A stretch of DNA of 64,000 bases from Pseudomonas putida (lineage in GTDB: Bacteria; Pseudomonadota; Gammaproteobacteria; Pseudomonadales; Pseudomonadaceae): NCBI RefSeq assembly GCF_004357765.1, contig NZ_SMTE01000010.1, forward strand, positions 62,001 through 126,000, in the 5' to 3' direction. The notes below the pieces were generated by a model that saw nothing but the letters and a program-made list of their open reading frames with translations, searched no databases and was not told the DNA's origin. The position numbers were made by a program, and so were the translations under genes. This document shows, piece after piece, positions 50,786-59,679 of the stretch (within the stretch, counting starts at the first letter, position 1; every line of letters starts with the position of its first letter).

Positions 50786-51133
50786 TCAGGCCTCCGGGTC
50801 GCTCAGTTCAAAGGTACCGCGCTTGCTGCGCAGCTTGCCGTAGAAATGCTCCAGGGCGTGGCTCAACTTGCTGGCGGCGCCGTCTACGGCCTGATCCAGC
50901 GAGCCGGCGATATGGGTGACGGAAATCGGCTGATGGCCTTTGGGGCGAGCTTCGATCTGGCAGCGTTTGTCATGCGGGCCGGGCTTGGCGCCATTCTCGT
51001 CGCCCAAATGCACCTCGAGGCGAGTGAGGCTGTCGTCATAGCGCTCGAGTGTGCTTTCCAGCGTTGCGCGGACCCACTCGTTGAGCCGGATGTTGCCGTC
51101 GATATGGTTGCTGCTGTTGACCTGGATTTGCAT
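50786..51133 (-). CDS. HPF/RaiA-family ribosome-associated protein
   Basis: This 115-residue protein matches the sigma-54 modulation/S30Ae ribosome hibernation domain: it begins QIQVNSSNHIDGNIRLNEWV and continues with RYDDSLTRLEVHLGDENGAK and DKRCQIEARPKGHQPISVTH. Such proteins bind the small subunit between head and body and silence or protect ribosomes in stress. The position is not beside rpoN, so it is a second member distinct from the rpoN-linked hpf. It is longer at the C-terminus than E. coli HPF. It is divergent from the iron cassette. Confidence 0.85.
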   Translation of the reverse strand: MQIQVNSSNHIDGNIRLNEWVRATLESTLERYDDSLTRLEVHLGDENGAKPGPHDKRCQIEARPKGHQPISVTHIAGSLDQAVDGAASKLSHALEHFYGKLRSKRGTFELSDPEA

Positions 51134-51317
51134 GATTCAATCCTTATTCAGCTTGCTCGCGGAGAGGCGTGCCTAGGCCCTTGAGGCCCTTGGTATTTCT
51201 TCGCCTCTTGACTCTAAGGTCAGGCAACGGCGGAACGAATTCAAGCCCCTTTTGAAAATAAATTTCCTGTTGCAAATGGCGCGTGGGAAGCCACTGGGCA
51301 GCACGGCTTTTGCTTAT

Positions 51318-51336
51318 GAGAATCCAAATCATTATT
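51318..51336. promoter_or_regulatory. Fur box-like site
   Basis: GAGAATCCAAATCATTATT matches the 19-bp Fur consensus GATAATGATAATCATTATC at 14 positions. It lies 29 bases before the first gene of the iron cassette. Confidence 0.65.
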
Positions 51337-51365
51337 ATTGTGGGCCGTTTTTCAAGAACCTCGCC

Positions 51366-51668
51366 ATGAAAAGCAAAGCCGGCCCTTCATCAAGCTATCG
51401 CCTGGGAGTCGCTTCACGCGCCCTGGCCGCTTTGTTCGGCGGTTACCTGCTGGCGTCGATGGCCAGCATCGCCATCACCTTGTGGGCGCCGATGAGCCGG
51501 GTAGACGCGACCATGACCGGCATGATGTTGTCGTTCGTGTTCTACCTGCTGGCGTTCATCGGGTGCTTCGCCTGCCGCAGTGCGGGACGCGCCTGGCTCG
51601 GCGTGCTGTTGCCAAGTCTCGTCCTGGGGCTGTCGAGCATGTTGGCCTACTGGATGAAGACACCATGA
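51366..51668 (+). CDS. DUF3649 iron-cassette membrane protein
   Basis: This 100-residue inner-membrane protein of the DUF3649 family has three hydrophobic segments (about 15-35, 45-65 and 72-92). Such proteins are found beside PepSY-type reductases and TonB receptors and are presumed to help ferric siderophore reduction; no activity is known. Start ATG 51366 (MKSKAGPSSSYRLG) is preferred; a longer in-frame start at 51252 would cross the Fur-like site. It overlaps the PepSY gene by 4 bases. Confidence 0.8.
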   Translation: MKSKAGPSSSYRLGVASRALAALFGGYLLASMASIAITLWAPMSRVDATMTGMMLSFVFYLLAFIGCFACRSAGRAWLGVLLPSLVLGLSSMLAYWMKTP

Positions 51669-53236
51669 AGGAAGGCTTCCGCCAGGCCATGGCCTGGCTG
51701 CACACCTGGACCGGCCTGCTTTTCGGCTGGCTGCTGTTCGCCATCTTCCTTACCGGTACCCTGTCGTACTTCAAGGAGGAAGTGAACCACTGGACCCACC
51801 CGGAAATCCGCCGCCATGGGCTCGACCCACAGGCCAGCCTGACCTTGGCCCAGCGCTATCTCGAGGGTAACGCCGGGCATTCCGAGGGTTGGATGATTCG
51901 TTTGCCCAGTGAGCGCGATGCCGCCCTGAGCGTGGGCTGGCGCGATCCCAACGGCGGACGCCGCGGGTTCGTCGAGAAAAAACTGGACGCCAGCACCGGC
52001 GAGGCGGTCGCTGCGCGTGACAGCCGTGGTGGCGAATTCTTCTACCGCTTCCACTTCCAGTTGCAGATGCCGCACCCCTGGGGCCGCTGGCTGTCGACCT
52101 TCTGCGCCTTCATCATGCTGCTCGGCCTGGTTACCGGCATCATCACCCACAAGAAGATCTTCAAGGAGTTTTTCACCTTCCGGCCCGGCAAGGGTCAGCG
52201 CTCCTGGCTGGACGGCCACAACGCCATCGGCGTGCTGGTGCTGCCGTTCCACCTGATGATCAGCTATAGCAGCCTGGTGCTGTTCATGTACATGGTCATG
52301 CCGGCGAGCATCATGGCCAGCTATGGCGGCAATACCGGCAGTTACTTCAGCGATGTGTTCGGCCGCGACGAGGCACCCAAACCCGCCCATGTCGCCACGC
52401 CGCTGGTGTCGCTGGCCGGACTCTATGACCAGGTCCAGCAGCTGGCCCCAGGGGCGCGAATGGGCTATATCCAGGTGCAGAACCCGGGCGATCGCAATGC
52501 CCGAGTCATTTTCAGCCAGTCGGCGGCCGATCATGTGCCGTACCGACGCAGCGCCAACTGGACCTTCGACGGTAGCAGTGGGGCGATGTTGAGCCAGGGC
52601 GCGGCGGAGAGCGCCGCCCTGCTCACCAGCTTCAGCTTCGCCGGCCTGCACATGGGCAACTATGCAGGACCCTGGTTGCGCTGGCTCTACTTCGCCTTTG
52701 GCCTGGCCGGTACCGCAGTGATCGGCACCGGCCTGGTGATGTGGCTGGGCAAGCGCCAGCTCAAGCATGCCAAGCACGAGCGGCTGCCAGGGGAATTGCG
52801 TCTGGTCGAAGTGTTGAACATCGCCAGTATGAGCGGCCTGTTGCTGGGCGTGGCCGCGTTCTTCTGGGCCAATCGGTTGCTGCCGGGCGGGCTGGTGGGG
52901 CGAGCGGATTGGGAAGTCAGGCTGTTCTTCCTGGCCTGGGCGCTGTCACTGCTGCATGCCGCGCTGCGCCCGGGACGACGGGCCTGGGGCGAGCAACTGG
53001 CGCTCGGCGCCGCTGCTTTTGGCGCGTTGCCGTTGCTCAACGGGCTGGTCACCGGACAAGGCCTGAACCGTTCGCTGTCGGAGGGTGACTGGGTCATGGC
53101 CGGCTTCGATCTGACTGCACTGGCTGCTGGCGCATTCCTCGCCTGGGCCGCCAGCCAGATGCTGCGTGCGCCCAAGGTGGCGGCCAGGCGCGCCCCCCGC
53201 AAAGTGGCCGAAACACCCGAGGTGAACGGATGCTGA
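51665..53236 (+). CDS. PepSY-associated membrane protein, probable ferric siderophore reductase
   Basis: This 523-residue inner-membrane protein of the PepSY_TM/PiuB family starts with WLHTWTGLLFGWLLFAIFLTG. It has periplasmic PepSY regions (about 50-130 and 240-310) and conserved His at span ends, for example RFHFQLQMPHPWG and DGHNAIGVLVLPFHLMIS, typical of di-haem or metal-binding reductases such as FoxB. Two extra spans and a basic tail close the protein. It probably reduces imported ferric siderophores. It overlaps DUF3649 by 4 bases and DUF3325 by 7, so it is tightly coupled in the cassette. Confidence 0.87.
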   Translation: MKEGFRQAMAWLHTWTGLLFGWLLFAIFLTGTLSYFKEEVNHWTHPEIRRHGLDPQASLTLAQRYLEGNAGHSEGWMIRLPSERDAALSVGWRDPNGGRRGFVEKKLDASTGEAVAARDSRGGEFFYRFHFQLQMPHPWGRWLSTFCAFIMLLGLVTGIITHKKIFKEFFTFRPGKGQRSWLDGHNAIGVLVLPFHLMISYSSLVLFMYMVMPASIMASYGGNTGSYFSDVFGRDEAPKPAHVATPLVSLAGLYDQVQQLAPGARMGYIQVQNPGDRNARVIFSQSAADHVPYRRSANWTFDGSSGAMLSQGAAESAALLTSFSFAGLHMGNYAGPWLRWLYFAFGLAGTAVIGTGLVMWLGKRQLKHAKHERLPGELRLVEVLNIASMSGLLLGVAAFFWANRLLPGGLVGRADWEVRLFFLAWALSLLHAALRPGRRAWGEQLALGAAAFGALPLLNGLVTGQGLNRSLSEGDWVMAGFDLTALAAGAFLAWAASQMLRAPKVAARRAPRKVAETPEVNGC

Positions 53237-53556
53237 GCGTTGCCCTGATTGGCTATGCGGGCTTCGCTGCCTTGTGCCTGGCCATGGACAAACACGCCTC
53301 GGAGTTGCTTGGGCGCAAACCAGGTCAGGCTGCACTGCGCGGTCTGCGCATCGCCGGCTGGGCGCTGCTGCTGGTATCGCTGGTCGTGGCCGTGCAGATG
53401 CGTGGCTGGGCTCACGGTCTGGTCGAGTGGATCGCGGTCTTGATGGCCGGGGTTACGCTCTGGGTATTCGGCCTGCCCTATCGGCCTCGCTTGTTGCTTG
53501 GCCTTGCCGCTGCCAGCGCGGTGCTGGGGCCTCTGTTGGCCGTGTTTGGCGGGTGA
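53230..53556 (+). CDS. DUF3325 iron-cassette membrane protein
   Basis: This 108-residue inner-membrane protein of the DUF3325 family has three spans: about 1-19, 40-58 and 62-105 in two parts. It typically follows a PepSY reductase gene, as here with a 7-base overlap. The segment LCLAMDKHASELLGRKPG is the conserved cytoplasmic loop. Its function is unknown; a subunit or assembly factor of the reductase is the simplest guess. Confidence 0.8.
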   Translation: MLSVALIGYAGFAALCLAMDKHASELLGRKPGQAALRGLRIAGWALLLVSLVVAVQMRGWAHGLVEWIAVLMAGVTLWVFGLPYRPRLLLGLAAASAVLGPLLAVFGG

Positions 53557-53559
53557 TCG

Positions 53560-54135
53560 GTGAGCGAACCGAGCCACATCGCCGAACCTGAGGCCGACAG
53601 CGCCAACGGTCGGGCGCGCTTTCTTCAGGTTTTCCTGGCCCAGCGGGCGCGCATGGAGGCGTTGGTCAGCCGCCGGGTCGGGTGCCGCGCCACCGCCTCG
53701 GACCTGGTCCAGGAGCTGTTCCTGCGCTTCTGGCGGCGTCCTGAGGTCAAGGTCGAGGCGCTGGATACCTATCTGCTGCGCTGCGCGGGCAACCTGGCCA
53801 TCGACCATCTGCGCAGCGAAGGCAGCCGCGAGCGCCTGGCCGAAGCGAGCATGAGCATAGAGGACGGCGAGGCGGCGGGGGCTCCGGAGCACGCCCTGGA
53901 AGTCGATCACGACCTGCAACGCATCGAAGCCGCGCTGCGCGCCTTGCCGGAACGCACCCGGCAGATCTTTCTGCTCAACCGGGTGCACGGTTGCAAGTAC
54001 GCGGAGATCGCCAAGGCCATGCAACTGTCCCAGAGCGCGGTGGAAAAGCATATGATGCGCGCCCTCGAAGCGTGCAAGGCGAGTGTCGCCGAGCCCGCCA
54101 TGCCAGCACGCGGGCCAGGGAGTGCCAGACGATGA
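53560..54135 (+). CDS. FecI-type iron-responsive ECF sigma factor
   Basis: This 191-residue sigma factor has region 2 at about 25-95 (FLAQRARMEALVSRRVG, then ASDLVQELFLRFWRR and LLRCAGNLAIDHLRSE) and region 4 at about 120-175 (LRALPERTRQIFLLNRVHG, KYAEIAKAMQLSQSAVEKHM). It belongs to the FecI cell-surface signalling class. The start is GTG 53560, three bases after the DUF3325 stop. It overlaps fecR by 4 bases. The predicted target is the TonB receptor gene at 55263. Confidence 0.9.
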   Translation: MSEPSHIAEPEADSANGRARFLQVFLAQRARMEALVSRRVGCRATASDLVQELFLRFWRRPEVKVEALDTYLLRCAGNLAIDHLRSEGSRERLAEASMSIEDGEAAGAPEHALEVDHDLQRIEAALRALPERTRQIFLLNRVHGCKYAEIAKAMQLSQSAVEKHMMRALEACKASVAEPAMPARGPGSARR

Positions 54136-55115
54136 ACCGCCAGCATGCCAACCTCTGCGATCCCTCCCAGGAAGCCCTGGGCTGGTTGAGCCGCATCAAC
54201 GAACATCCCGAGCAAGTGCACAGTGCTGCATTCAAGCGCTGGTTACTGGCCGACCCGGCGCACCGCCAGGCTTACACCGAGGCCCAGGCGCTGTGGCAGC
54301 GCAGCGCCGGGCCAGCGGCGCAGTTGGCCGAGCTGGAGCGCGATAGTCTGCGCCCTTACCTCGAGGCCATGGCCCGACCACCCGTTCGGCGTCGCTGGCG
54401 TCAGCGGGCCGGTGCCTTGGCGGCAGCGGCCTGCCTGGTGCTGGCGGTGGGTACCGGCGCGGGCTGGCACCCTGGCTTTTGGCTGCAGGATCTGCAAGCC
54501 GACTACCGCAGCGGCGACGGACTGCGCCAGGTGACACTGGCCGATGGTTCGCAGCTGACCCTGGATGCCGGCAGCGCGATCGCCGTCGACTTCGCGCATG
54601 GCCAGCGTCGCGTGCGACTGTTGCGCGGCGCGGCGTTCTTCCAGGTGACCCACACCGGCACGCCGTTCGTGGTGGAAGCGGACGGGGGAGAGGTCCGGGT
54701 ACTGGGTACCCAATTCGAAGTTCGCGAGCAGGGCGCTGCAACCCAGGTCACGGTACGCAGCGGACGGGTCGGGGTGACGCCCGCTGCCGGGCAGCCCATG
54801 CGTGAGCTGACCGCCAACCAACAGATGCTCTACGCCCAAGGCCAGGCTGCTGCTATCCAGTCCGTGGACAGCTCCAGTGAACTGGCTTGGCGCCAGGGCT
54901 GGCTGAACTACTACCAGGTGCCGCTTGCCCAGGTAGTCGACGACCTGCAGCGTTACTACCCTGGACGGATCATGCTGCTCGACAGCGAGTTGGGCCAGCG
55001 CAAGGTCAGTGGCAGCTTCCCGGCCAGCGAGCCGCTGCAGGCGCTCGACTCCCTCGGCCAAGTGCTGGGGTTCTCCCGGCAGACCGTGCTTGGACGCCTG
55101 ACCGTTATCCGCTAA
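54132..55115 (+). CDS. FecR-type anti-sigma regulator
   Basis: This 327-residue single-span inner-membrane protein has a cytoplasmic N-terminal domain (about 10-80: LGWLSRINEHPEQVHSAAFKRWL), a membrane segment at about 90-112 (AGALAAAACLVLAVGTGAG) and the periplasmic FecR domain with GDGLRQVTLADGSQLTLDAGS and FVVEADGGEVRVLGTQFEV. The C-terminal STN-like end (about 260-327) receives the signal from the receptor. Its ATG overlaps the fecI stop (ATGA), giving matched expression. Confidence 0.92.
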   Translation: MNRQHANLCDPSQEALGWLSRINEHPEQVHSAAFKRWLLADPAHRQAYTEAQALWQRSAGPAAQLAELERDSLRPYLEAMARPPVRRRWRQRAGALAAAACLVLAVGTGAGWHPGFWLQDLQADYRSGDGLRQVTLADGSQLTLDAGSAIAVDFAHGQRRVRLLRGAAFFQVTHTGTPFVVEADGGEVRVLGTQFEVREQGAATQVTVRSGRVGVTPAAGQPMRELTANQQMLYAQGQAAAIQSVDSSSELAWRQGWLNYYQVPLAQVVDDLQRYYPGRIMLLDSELGQRKVSGSFPASEPLQALDSLGQVLGFSRQTVLGRLTVIR

Positions 55116-55262
55116 CCCTGCGACCCAAAACGTCCCGTGTAGGAGCGGGCCACGGCAGGGAAATTATTTTCACCAGCGGGTGAGGTAACTGCATGCGGCA
55201 TTCGTGTAGTAGGTGAAAGTGCGATTCATTCGCAGCTATAACCCTCTCACAGGTCAGTGTCC

Positions 55263-57653
55263 ATGAAGTTCACCTCGCGTTGCGTTCCTCTCTGGCTCGG
55301 TCTTTCTTTGTATCCGGCGCTGTTCGCCGCCCCCTTGGCCCATGCCGCCGAGCAGTTGCCGGTGCATGTCTTCGCCCAGCCGAGTCAGCCTCTGGCCCAA
55401 GCACTCAACGCCTTCAGCCAGGCCACGGGACAGAGTGTGGTCTACACCCTGCAACTACCGGCAGTCCAGGCTCCGGCCTTGAACGGCCGCTTCAGCGCCG
55501 AGCAGGCTTTGCAACAGTTGCTGCAACCCGCGGGCCTGACCTGGCGCCGCCTCGACGGCCATACCCTGACACTCGAGCCACTGGACAGCTCCGGTGCGCT
55601 GAGTCTGCAGGCCACCACCATCACCTCGCAGTTGGATAGCTACAGCTACCAGCCCCCAGCTACGGCTTCGATCATGCGTGGGCAGGCCCGCACCCAGGAA
55701 GTGCCACAGGCGATCAACGTGGTACCGGCCCAAGTCATCCGCGACCAGGCTCCACGTAACCTCGATGACGCCCTGGCCAATGTCAGTGGCATCACCCAGG
55801 GCAACAACTTCGGTGGTACCGCCGACACGGTGATGAAGCGCGGCTTCGGCGACAACCGCGACGGCTCGATCATGCGCGACGGCATGCCGGTGGTGCAGGG
55901 CCGTAACCTCAATGCCAGTACCGAGCGGGTCGAGGTGCTCAAGGGACCGGCCTCGTTGCTGTATGGCATCCAGGACCCGGGCGGGGTGATCAACGTGGTC
56001 AGCAAGCGCCCGCAACTGCAGCCTTACACGGCGCTGAACCTGCGCGGCTCGACCTACGGCAGTGGCAAGAACGGCAGCGGCGGCGGCCTGGACAGCACCG
56101 GTGCGCTGGGGGACAGTCCATTGGCCTATCGGCTGATCGTCGACCATGAGGACGAGAACTACTGGCGCAACTACGGTGTCCATCGCGAGTCGATGGTGGC
56201 GCCATCGCTGGCCTGGCTCGGCGAAGACACCCAGGTGGTGCTGGCCTACGAGCACCGCGAATTCCTTTATCCCTTCGACCGCGGCACGGCCTTCGGCAGC
56301 AATGGCCACCCGCTGAATATCCCAGCCACGCGGCGCCTGGACGAGCCGTTCAATGACATGGAAGGGCGCTCGGACCTGTATCGCCTGGAGCTCGACCATC
56401 AGCTCGGCGAAGACTGGAAGCTGCACGCAGGCTACAGCTTCAATCGCGAAACCTACGACGCCAGCCAGGTTCGCGTGACTGGCGTGGACGAAGCCGCCGG
56501 CACGCTGACCCGCAGCATCGACGGCACCCACAACGCCATGAGCCGCGACCAGTTCGTCACCGTCAGCCTCGATGGCAGCCTGGAGCTGGCGGGGATGCGC
56601 CATGACCTGTTGCTCGGGGTCGATCATGAGGACCGCAAGATCTACCGCGGCGACCTGATCCGCCAGAGCGCCCAGTCGACCTTCAGCTACCTGAATCCGG
56701 TGTACGGCCAGGAGGTCGAGGGTACCAACGTGCGCGCCAGCGACAGCGACCAGACCGACAAGCTGCGCACCGAGTCCGTGTTCGTGCAGGACGCGTTGCA
56801 CCTGGACGAGCACTGGATCCTGGTGGCCGGCGCACGCTTCCAGCAGTACGACCAGTACGCCGGCCGTGGCCGTCCGTTCAAGGCCAACACCGACATCGAC
56901 GGCCAGACCTGGGTGCCGCATGCAGGAATCGTGTATCAGGTAGATGATCAACTGTCGTTCTATGGCAGTTACAGCGAGTCGTTCAAGCCCAACTCGACCA
57001 TCGCGCCGCTGTCCGGCGGCGTGACGATCGATTCGTCGATTGCGCCGGAGGAGGGCAAGTCGTGGGAACTGGGCGCCAAGCTCGACATGCCCGGCCAACT
57101 CACCGGCACCTTGGCGCTGTTCGACATCACCAAGCGCAATGTGCTGGTATCCAACTTCGACAGCACCTCGGGCGAGACGGTGTACAGCAATGCCGGCGAG
57201 GTCAGCTCGCGGGGTGTCGAGCTCGACCTGACCGGGCAGTTGACCGATCGCTGGAGCCTGATCGGCAGCTATGCCTTCACCGATGCCAAGGTGACCAAGG
57301 ACCCGGAACTCAAGGGTAACCGTCTGCAGAACGTGGCCAGGCACAGCGGGTCGTTGTCGGCGGTGTACGACTTCGGCAGTCTGTTCGGCGGCGACTGCCT
57401 GCGCTTTGGTGCCGGAGCGCGTTACGTAGGCAAGCGGGCGGGCAACTCGACCAACACCTTCGATCTGCCCAGCTATACCGTGGCCGATGCCTTCGCCAGC
57501 TACGAGACCAAGCTCGACGAGCACAACGTGCGTTTGCAATTGAACGTGAAGAACCTGTTCGACAAGGTCTACTACAGTTCCGCGGTGAACCAGTATTTCG
57601 TCGCCATCGGCGATGCGCGGCAGGTGAGCCTGTCGAGTACCTTCGAGTTCTGA
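55263..57653 (+). CDS. TonB-dependent siderophore receptor with signalling domain
   Basis: This 796-residue outer-membrane receptor has a signal peptide (about 1-30, ending LAHAAEQ) and an N-terminal STN signalling domain (about 35-110: FAQPSQPLAQALNAFSQATGQ). A plug (about 125-260, with VPQAINVVPAQVIRDQAP and LKGPASLLYGIQDPGGVINVV) and a 22-strand barrel ending SLSSTFEF complete it. The STN domain marks it as the trigger of the FecIR pair just upstream. It resembles FpvA/FoxA-type ferric siderophore receptors; the ligand is unknown. ATG 55263 is preferred to GTG 55257, two codons earlier. Confidence 0.93.
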   Translation: MKFTSRCVPLWLGLSLYPALFAAPLAHAAEQLPVHVFAQPSQPLAQALNAFSQATGQSVVYTLQLPAVQAPALNGRFSAEQALQQLLQPAGLTWRRLDGHTLTLEPLDSSGALSLQATTITSQLDSYSYQPPATASIMRGQARTQEVPQAINVVPAQVIRDQAPRNLDDALANVSGITQGNNFGGTADTVMKRGFGDNRDGSIMRDGMPVVQGRNLNASTERVEVLKGPASLLYGIQDPGGVINVVSKRPQLQPYTALNLRGSTYGSGKNGSGGGLDSTGALGDSPLAYRLIVDHEDENYWRNYGVHRESMVAPSLAWLGEDTQVVLAYEHREFLYPFDRGTAFGSNGHPLNIPATRRLDEPFNDMEGRSDLYRLELDHQLGEDWKLHAGYSFNRETYDASQVRVTGVDEAAGTLTRSIDGTHNAMSRDQFVTVSLDGSLELAGMRHDLLLGVDHEDRKIYRGDLIRQSAQSTFSYLNPVYGQEVEGTNVRASDSDQTDKLRTESVFVQDALHLDEHWILVAGARFQQYDQYAGRGRPFKANTDIDGQTWVPHAGIVYQVDDQLSFYGSYSESFKPNSTIAPLSGGVTIDSSIAPEEGKSWELGAKLDMPGQLTGTLALFDITKRNVLVSNFDSTSGETVYSNAGEVSSRGVELDLTGQLTDRWSLIGSYAFTDAKVTKDPELKGNRLQNVARHSGSLSAVYDFGSLFGGDCLRFGAGARYVGKRAGNSTNTFDLPSYTVADAFASYETKLDEHNVRLQLNVKNLFDKVYYSSAVNQYFVAIGDARQVSLSSTFEF

Positions 57654-57703
57654 GACGTCTGCTTCGCGGGTCGATCAGGACGCCGAAGCGCCGCCCACGA
57701 CCC

Positions 57704-58579
57704 TCACCCAGCAAATGCCAAACGGTACTCGCCAGGTGTCGCCCCGACGGCCTGGCGAAAGCGATTGCTGAAATGGCTGGCACTGGCGAACCCGCAGGCC
57801 AGCGCCACCTGCCCCAGCGGCAGGTCGCCCAGGCGCAGCAGGCGGCACGCCCGGTGCAGGCGGCGGGCCAGCAGATACTGGTGCGGCGGCAAGCCGAAGC
57901 TTGCGCGGAACATGCGGGCGAAGTGGTATTCCGACAGGTTGCAGCGTAGTGCCAGTTCGCCCAAGGTGATCGGTTGATCCAGATGCGCTTCGATGTAGTC
58001 GACCAGTTGTCGGCGCAGGCTCGGCGCCAAGCCGCCTTTTAGGCGCAGTCCCTGGCGTAGGCCGACCTGGCTGAGCACGGCATGGTCGACGATCTCGTGC
58101 GCCAGACTGCTGGCCAGCAGTCGCTCGGCAGGCTCCTCCCAGGCCAAGCCGATCAGCTGACGAAAGCGCAGCGATTGACGGGGATCATCGAGGAAGGTCG
58201 CCTCCTGCAGTTGCAGCTCCCGAGGCTCGCGGTCGAGCAGGCGCACGCAGCCGAGGGCGAACTGCGCCTCGCTGATGTACAGGTGGGCCAGGCGGATCGG
58301 TCCGTTGACGACCCAATTCGACTCGTGGCCCGCCGGCATGATGCACAGTTTGTCCGGTGCCCCTTTGTCTGAAGGGCGCTGGCGGCGGAAGGTGCCGGTA
58401 CCATCGGCGATGTAGCACGACAACGTGTGGTGGCTCGGCGCCTGATAGTCCCGGGCATCGTCGCGGTTGCTCCACAGCGCCGCCGCCAAGCCATCGCCCA
58501 GGTGCGCGCTCAGCTCCAGCCGAGCGTGGGGCGAGGCGTGCATGGCGTTGAACACTTGCAATTGGGTCAATGGGGTCAT
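57704..58579 (-). CDS. AraC-family transcriptional regulator
   Basis: This 291-residue regulator has an unclassified N-terminal sensing part (about 1-175) and a C-terminal AraC DNA-binding pair of helix-turn-helices (about 190-288: ITLGELALRCNLSEYHFARMF, then LPLGQVALACGFASASHFSN and FRQAVGATPGEYR). It is divergent from the DMT exporter gene, 140 bases away, and is probably its regulator. The effector is unknown. Confidence 0.88.
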   Translation of the reverse strand: MTPLTQLQVFNAMHASPHARLELSAHLGDGLAAALWSNRDDARDYQAPSHHTLSCYIADGTGTFRRQRPSDKGAPDKLCIMPAGHESNWVVNGPIRLAHLYISEAQFALGCVRLLDREPRELQLQEATFLDDPRQSLRFRQLIGLAWEEPAERLLASSLAHEIVDHAVLSQVGLRQGLRLKGGLAPSLRRQLVDYIEAHLDQPITLGELALRCNLSEYHFARMFRASFGLPPHQYLLARRLHRACRLLRLGDLPLGQVALACGFASASHFSNRFRQAVGATPGEYRLAFAG

Positions 58580-58719
58580 AGGCGATTCCTCTGACGGCTA
58601 TCGTACTGCTGTCCGGCAGCGATGGCAGCGGATGGCGATGGAAAAGCGCAAGATTGTGCAAGCGGAGCAGGGATGGGCGAGGAAACACTGATCGGGCAAC
58701 GCAGCCAAGGAACCGCGCC

Positions 58720-59619
58720 ATGAACCTCTCGCTCTATCTGCTCACCGTACTCATCTGGGGAACCACCTGGATCGCCCTGAAACTGCAACTGGGAGTGGTC
58801 GCCATCCCGGTTTCCATTGCCTACCGGTTCGCCCTGGCCGGCCTGGTGCTGTTCGCCATCCTATTGCTCACCCGCCGCCTGCAAGCGATGGACCGGCGCG
58901 GCCACCTGATCTGCCTGGCCCAAGGCTTGTGCCTGTTCTGCGTCAACTTCATGTGTTTTCTCACCGCCAGCCAGTGGATCGCCAGTGGGCTGATCGCCGT
59001 GGTGTTTTCCACCGCGACGCTATGGAATGCGCTGAACGCACGGCTGTTCTTCGGTCAGAAGATCGCCGGCAACGTGCTCGGCGGCGGAGCCATGGGCCTG
59101 GTTGGGCTAGGCCTGCTGTTCTGGCCCGAACTGTCGCACCACGCTGCCAGCCGCGAGACCTTGTACGGTCTGGGCCTGGCACTGCTCGGCACACTGTGCT
59201 TTTCGGCCGGCAACATGCTTTCGAGCATGCAGCAGAAGGCTGGGCTCAAACCCATGACCACCAATGCCTGGGGCATGCTCTATGGCGCCGGCATGCTGGT
59301 GCTGTACTGTCTGTTCAGCGGTATCCCGTTCGCCATGGACTGGAGCGCCCGCTACCTCGGTTCGTTGATGTACCTGGTGATCCCGGGTTCGGTGATCGGC
59401 TTCACCGCCTACCTGACCTTGGTCGGGCGGATGGGCCCGGAGCGGGCGGCTTATTGCACGGTACTGTTCCCACTGGTGGCGTTGAACGTGTCGGCCTACG
59501 CCGAGGGTTATCAGTGGACGCCACCGGCGCTGTTGGGATTGTTGGCGGTCATGGCGGGTAACGTACTGGTGTTTCGCAAGCCAAGAATGCCGATGCCGGC
59601 GTTAGGGGCGCAAAGGTGA
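58720..59619 (+). CDS. EamA/DMT-superfamily transporter
   Basis: This 299-residue inner-membrane transporter has ten spans in two EamA repeats (about 5-135 and 150-290). Typical pieces are LLTVLIWGTTWIALKLQLG at the start, and WIASGLIAVVFSTATLWNAL and TAYLTLVGRMGPERAAYCTVLFPL as the conserved ends of each repeat. Such carriers mostly export amino acids or metabolites. GAACCGCGCC precedes ATG 58720 without a strong ribosome site. It is divergent from the AraC gene. Confidence 0.87.
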   Translation: MNLSLYLLTVLIWGTTWIALKLQLGVVAIPVSIAYRFALAGLVLFAILLLTRRLQAMDRRGHLICLAQGLCLFCVNFMCFLTASQWIASGLIAVVFSTATLWNALNARLFFGQKIAGNVLGGGAMGLVGLGLLFWPELSHHAASRETLYGLGLALLGTLCFSAGNMLSSMQQKAGLKPMTTNAWGMLYGAGMLVLYCLFSGIPFAMDWSARYLGSLMYLVIPGSVIGFTAYLTLVGRMGPERAAYCTVLFPLVALNVSAYAEGYQWTPPALLGLLAVMAGNVLVFRKPRMPMPALGAQR

Positions 59620-59679
59620 GCTCAGCGCGCAACTGTTAGAACTGCCAGGTGCGCAGCAGGGTGTGGCGGGGGAGACTGG

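Noticed and set aside
55116-55262. FecI-dependent promoter before the TonB receptor
   Set aside because: GGAAAT at 55159-55164 resembles a -35 box, but no convincing -10 element follows at the right distance; not annotated.
55455-57539. Antisense frame of 694 codons opposite the TonB receptor
   Set aside because: It is a shadow of the receptor codon bias in GC-rich DNA; no ribosome site and no domain.
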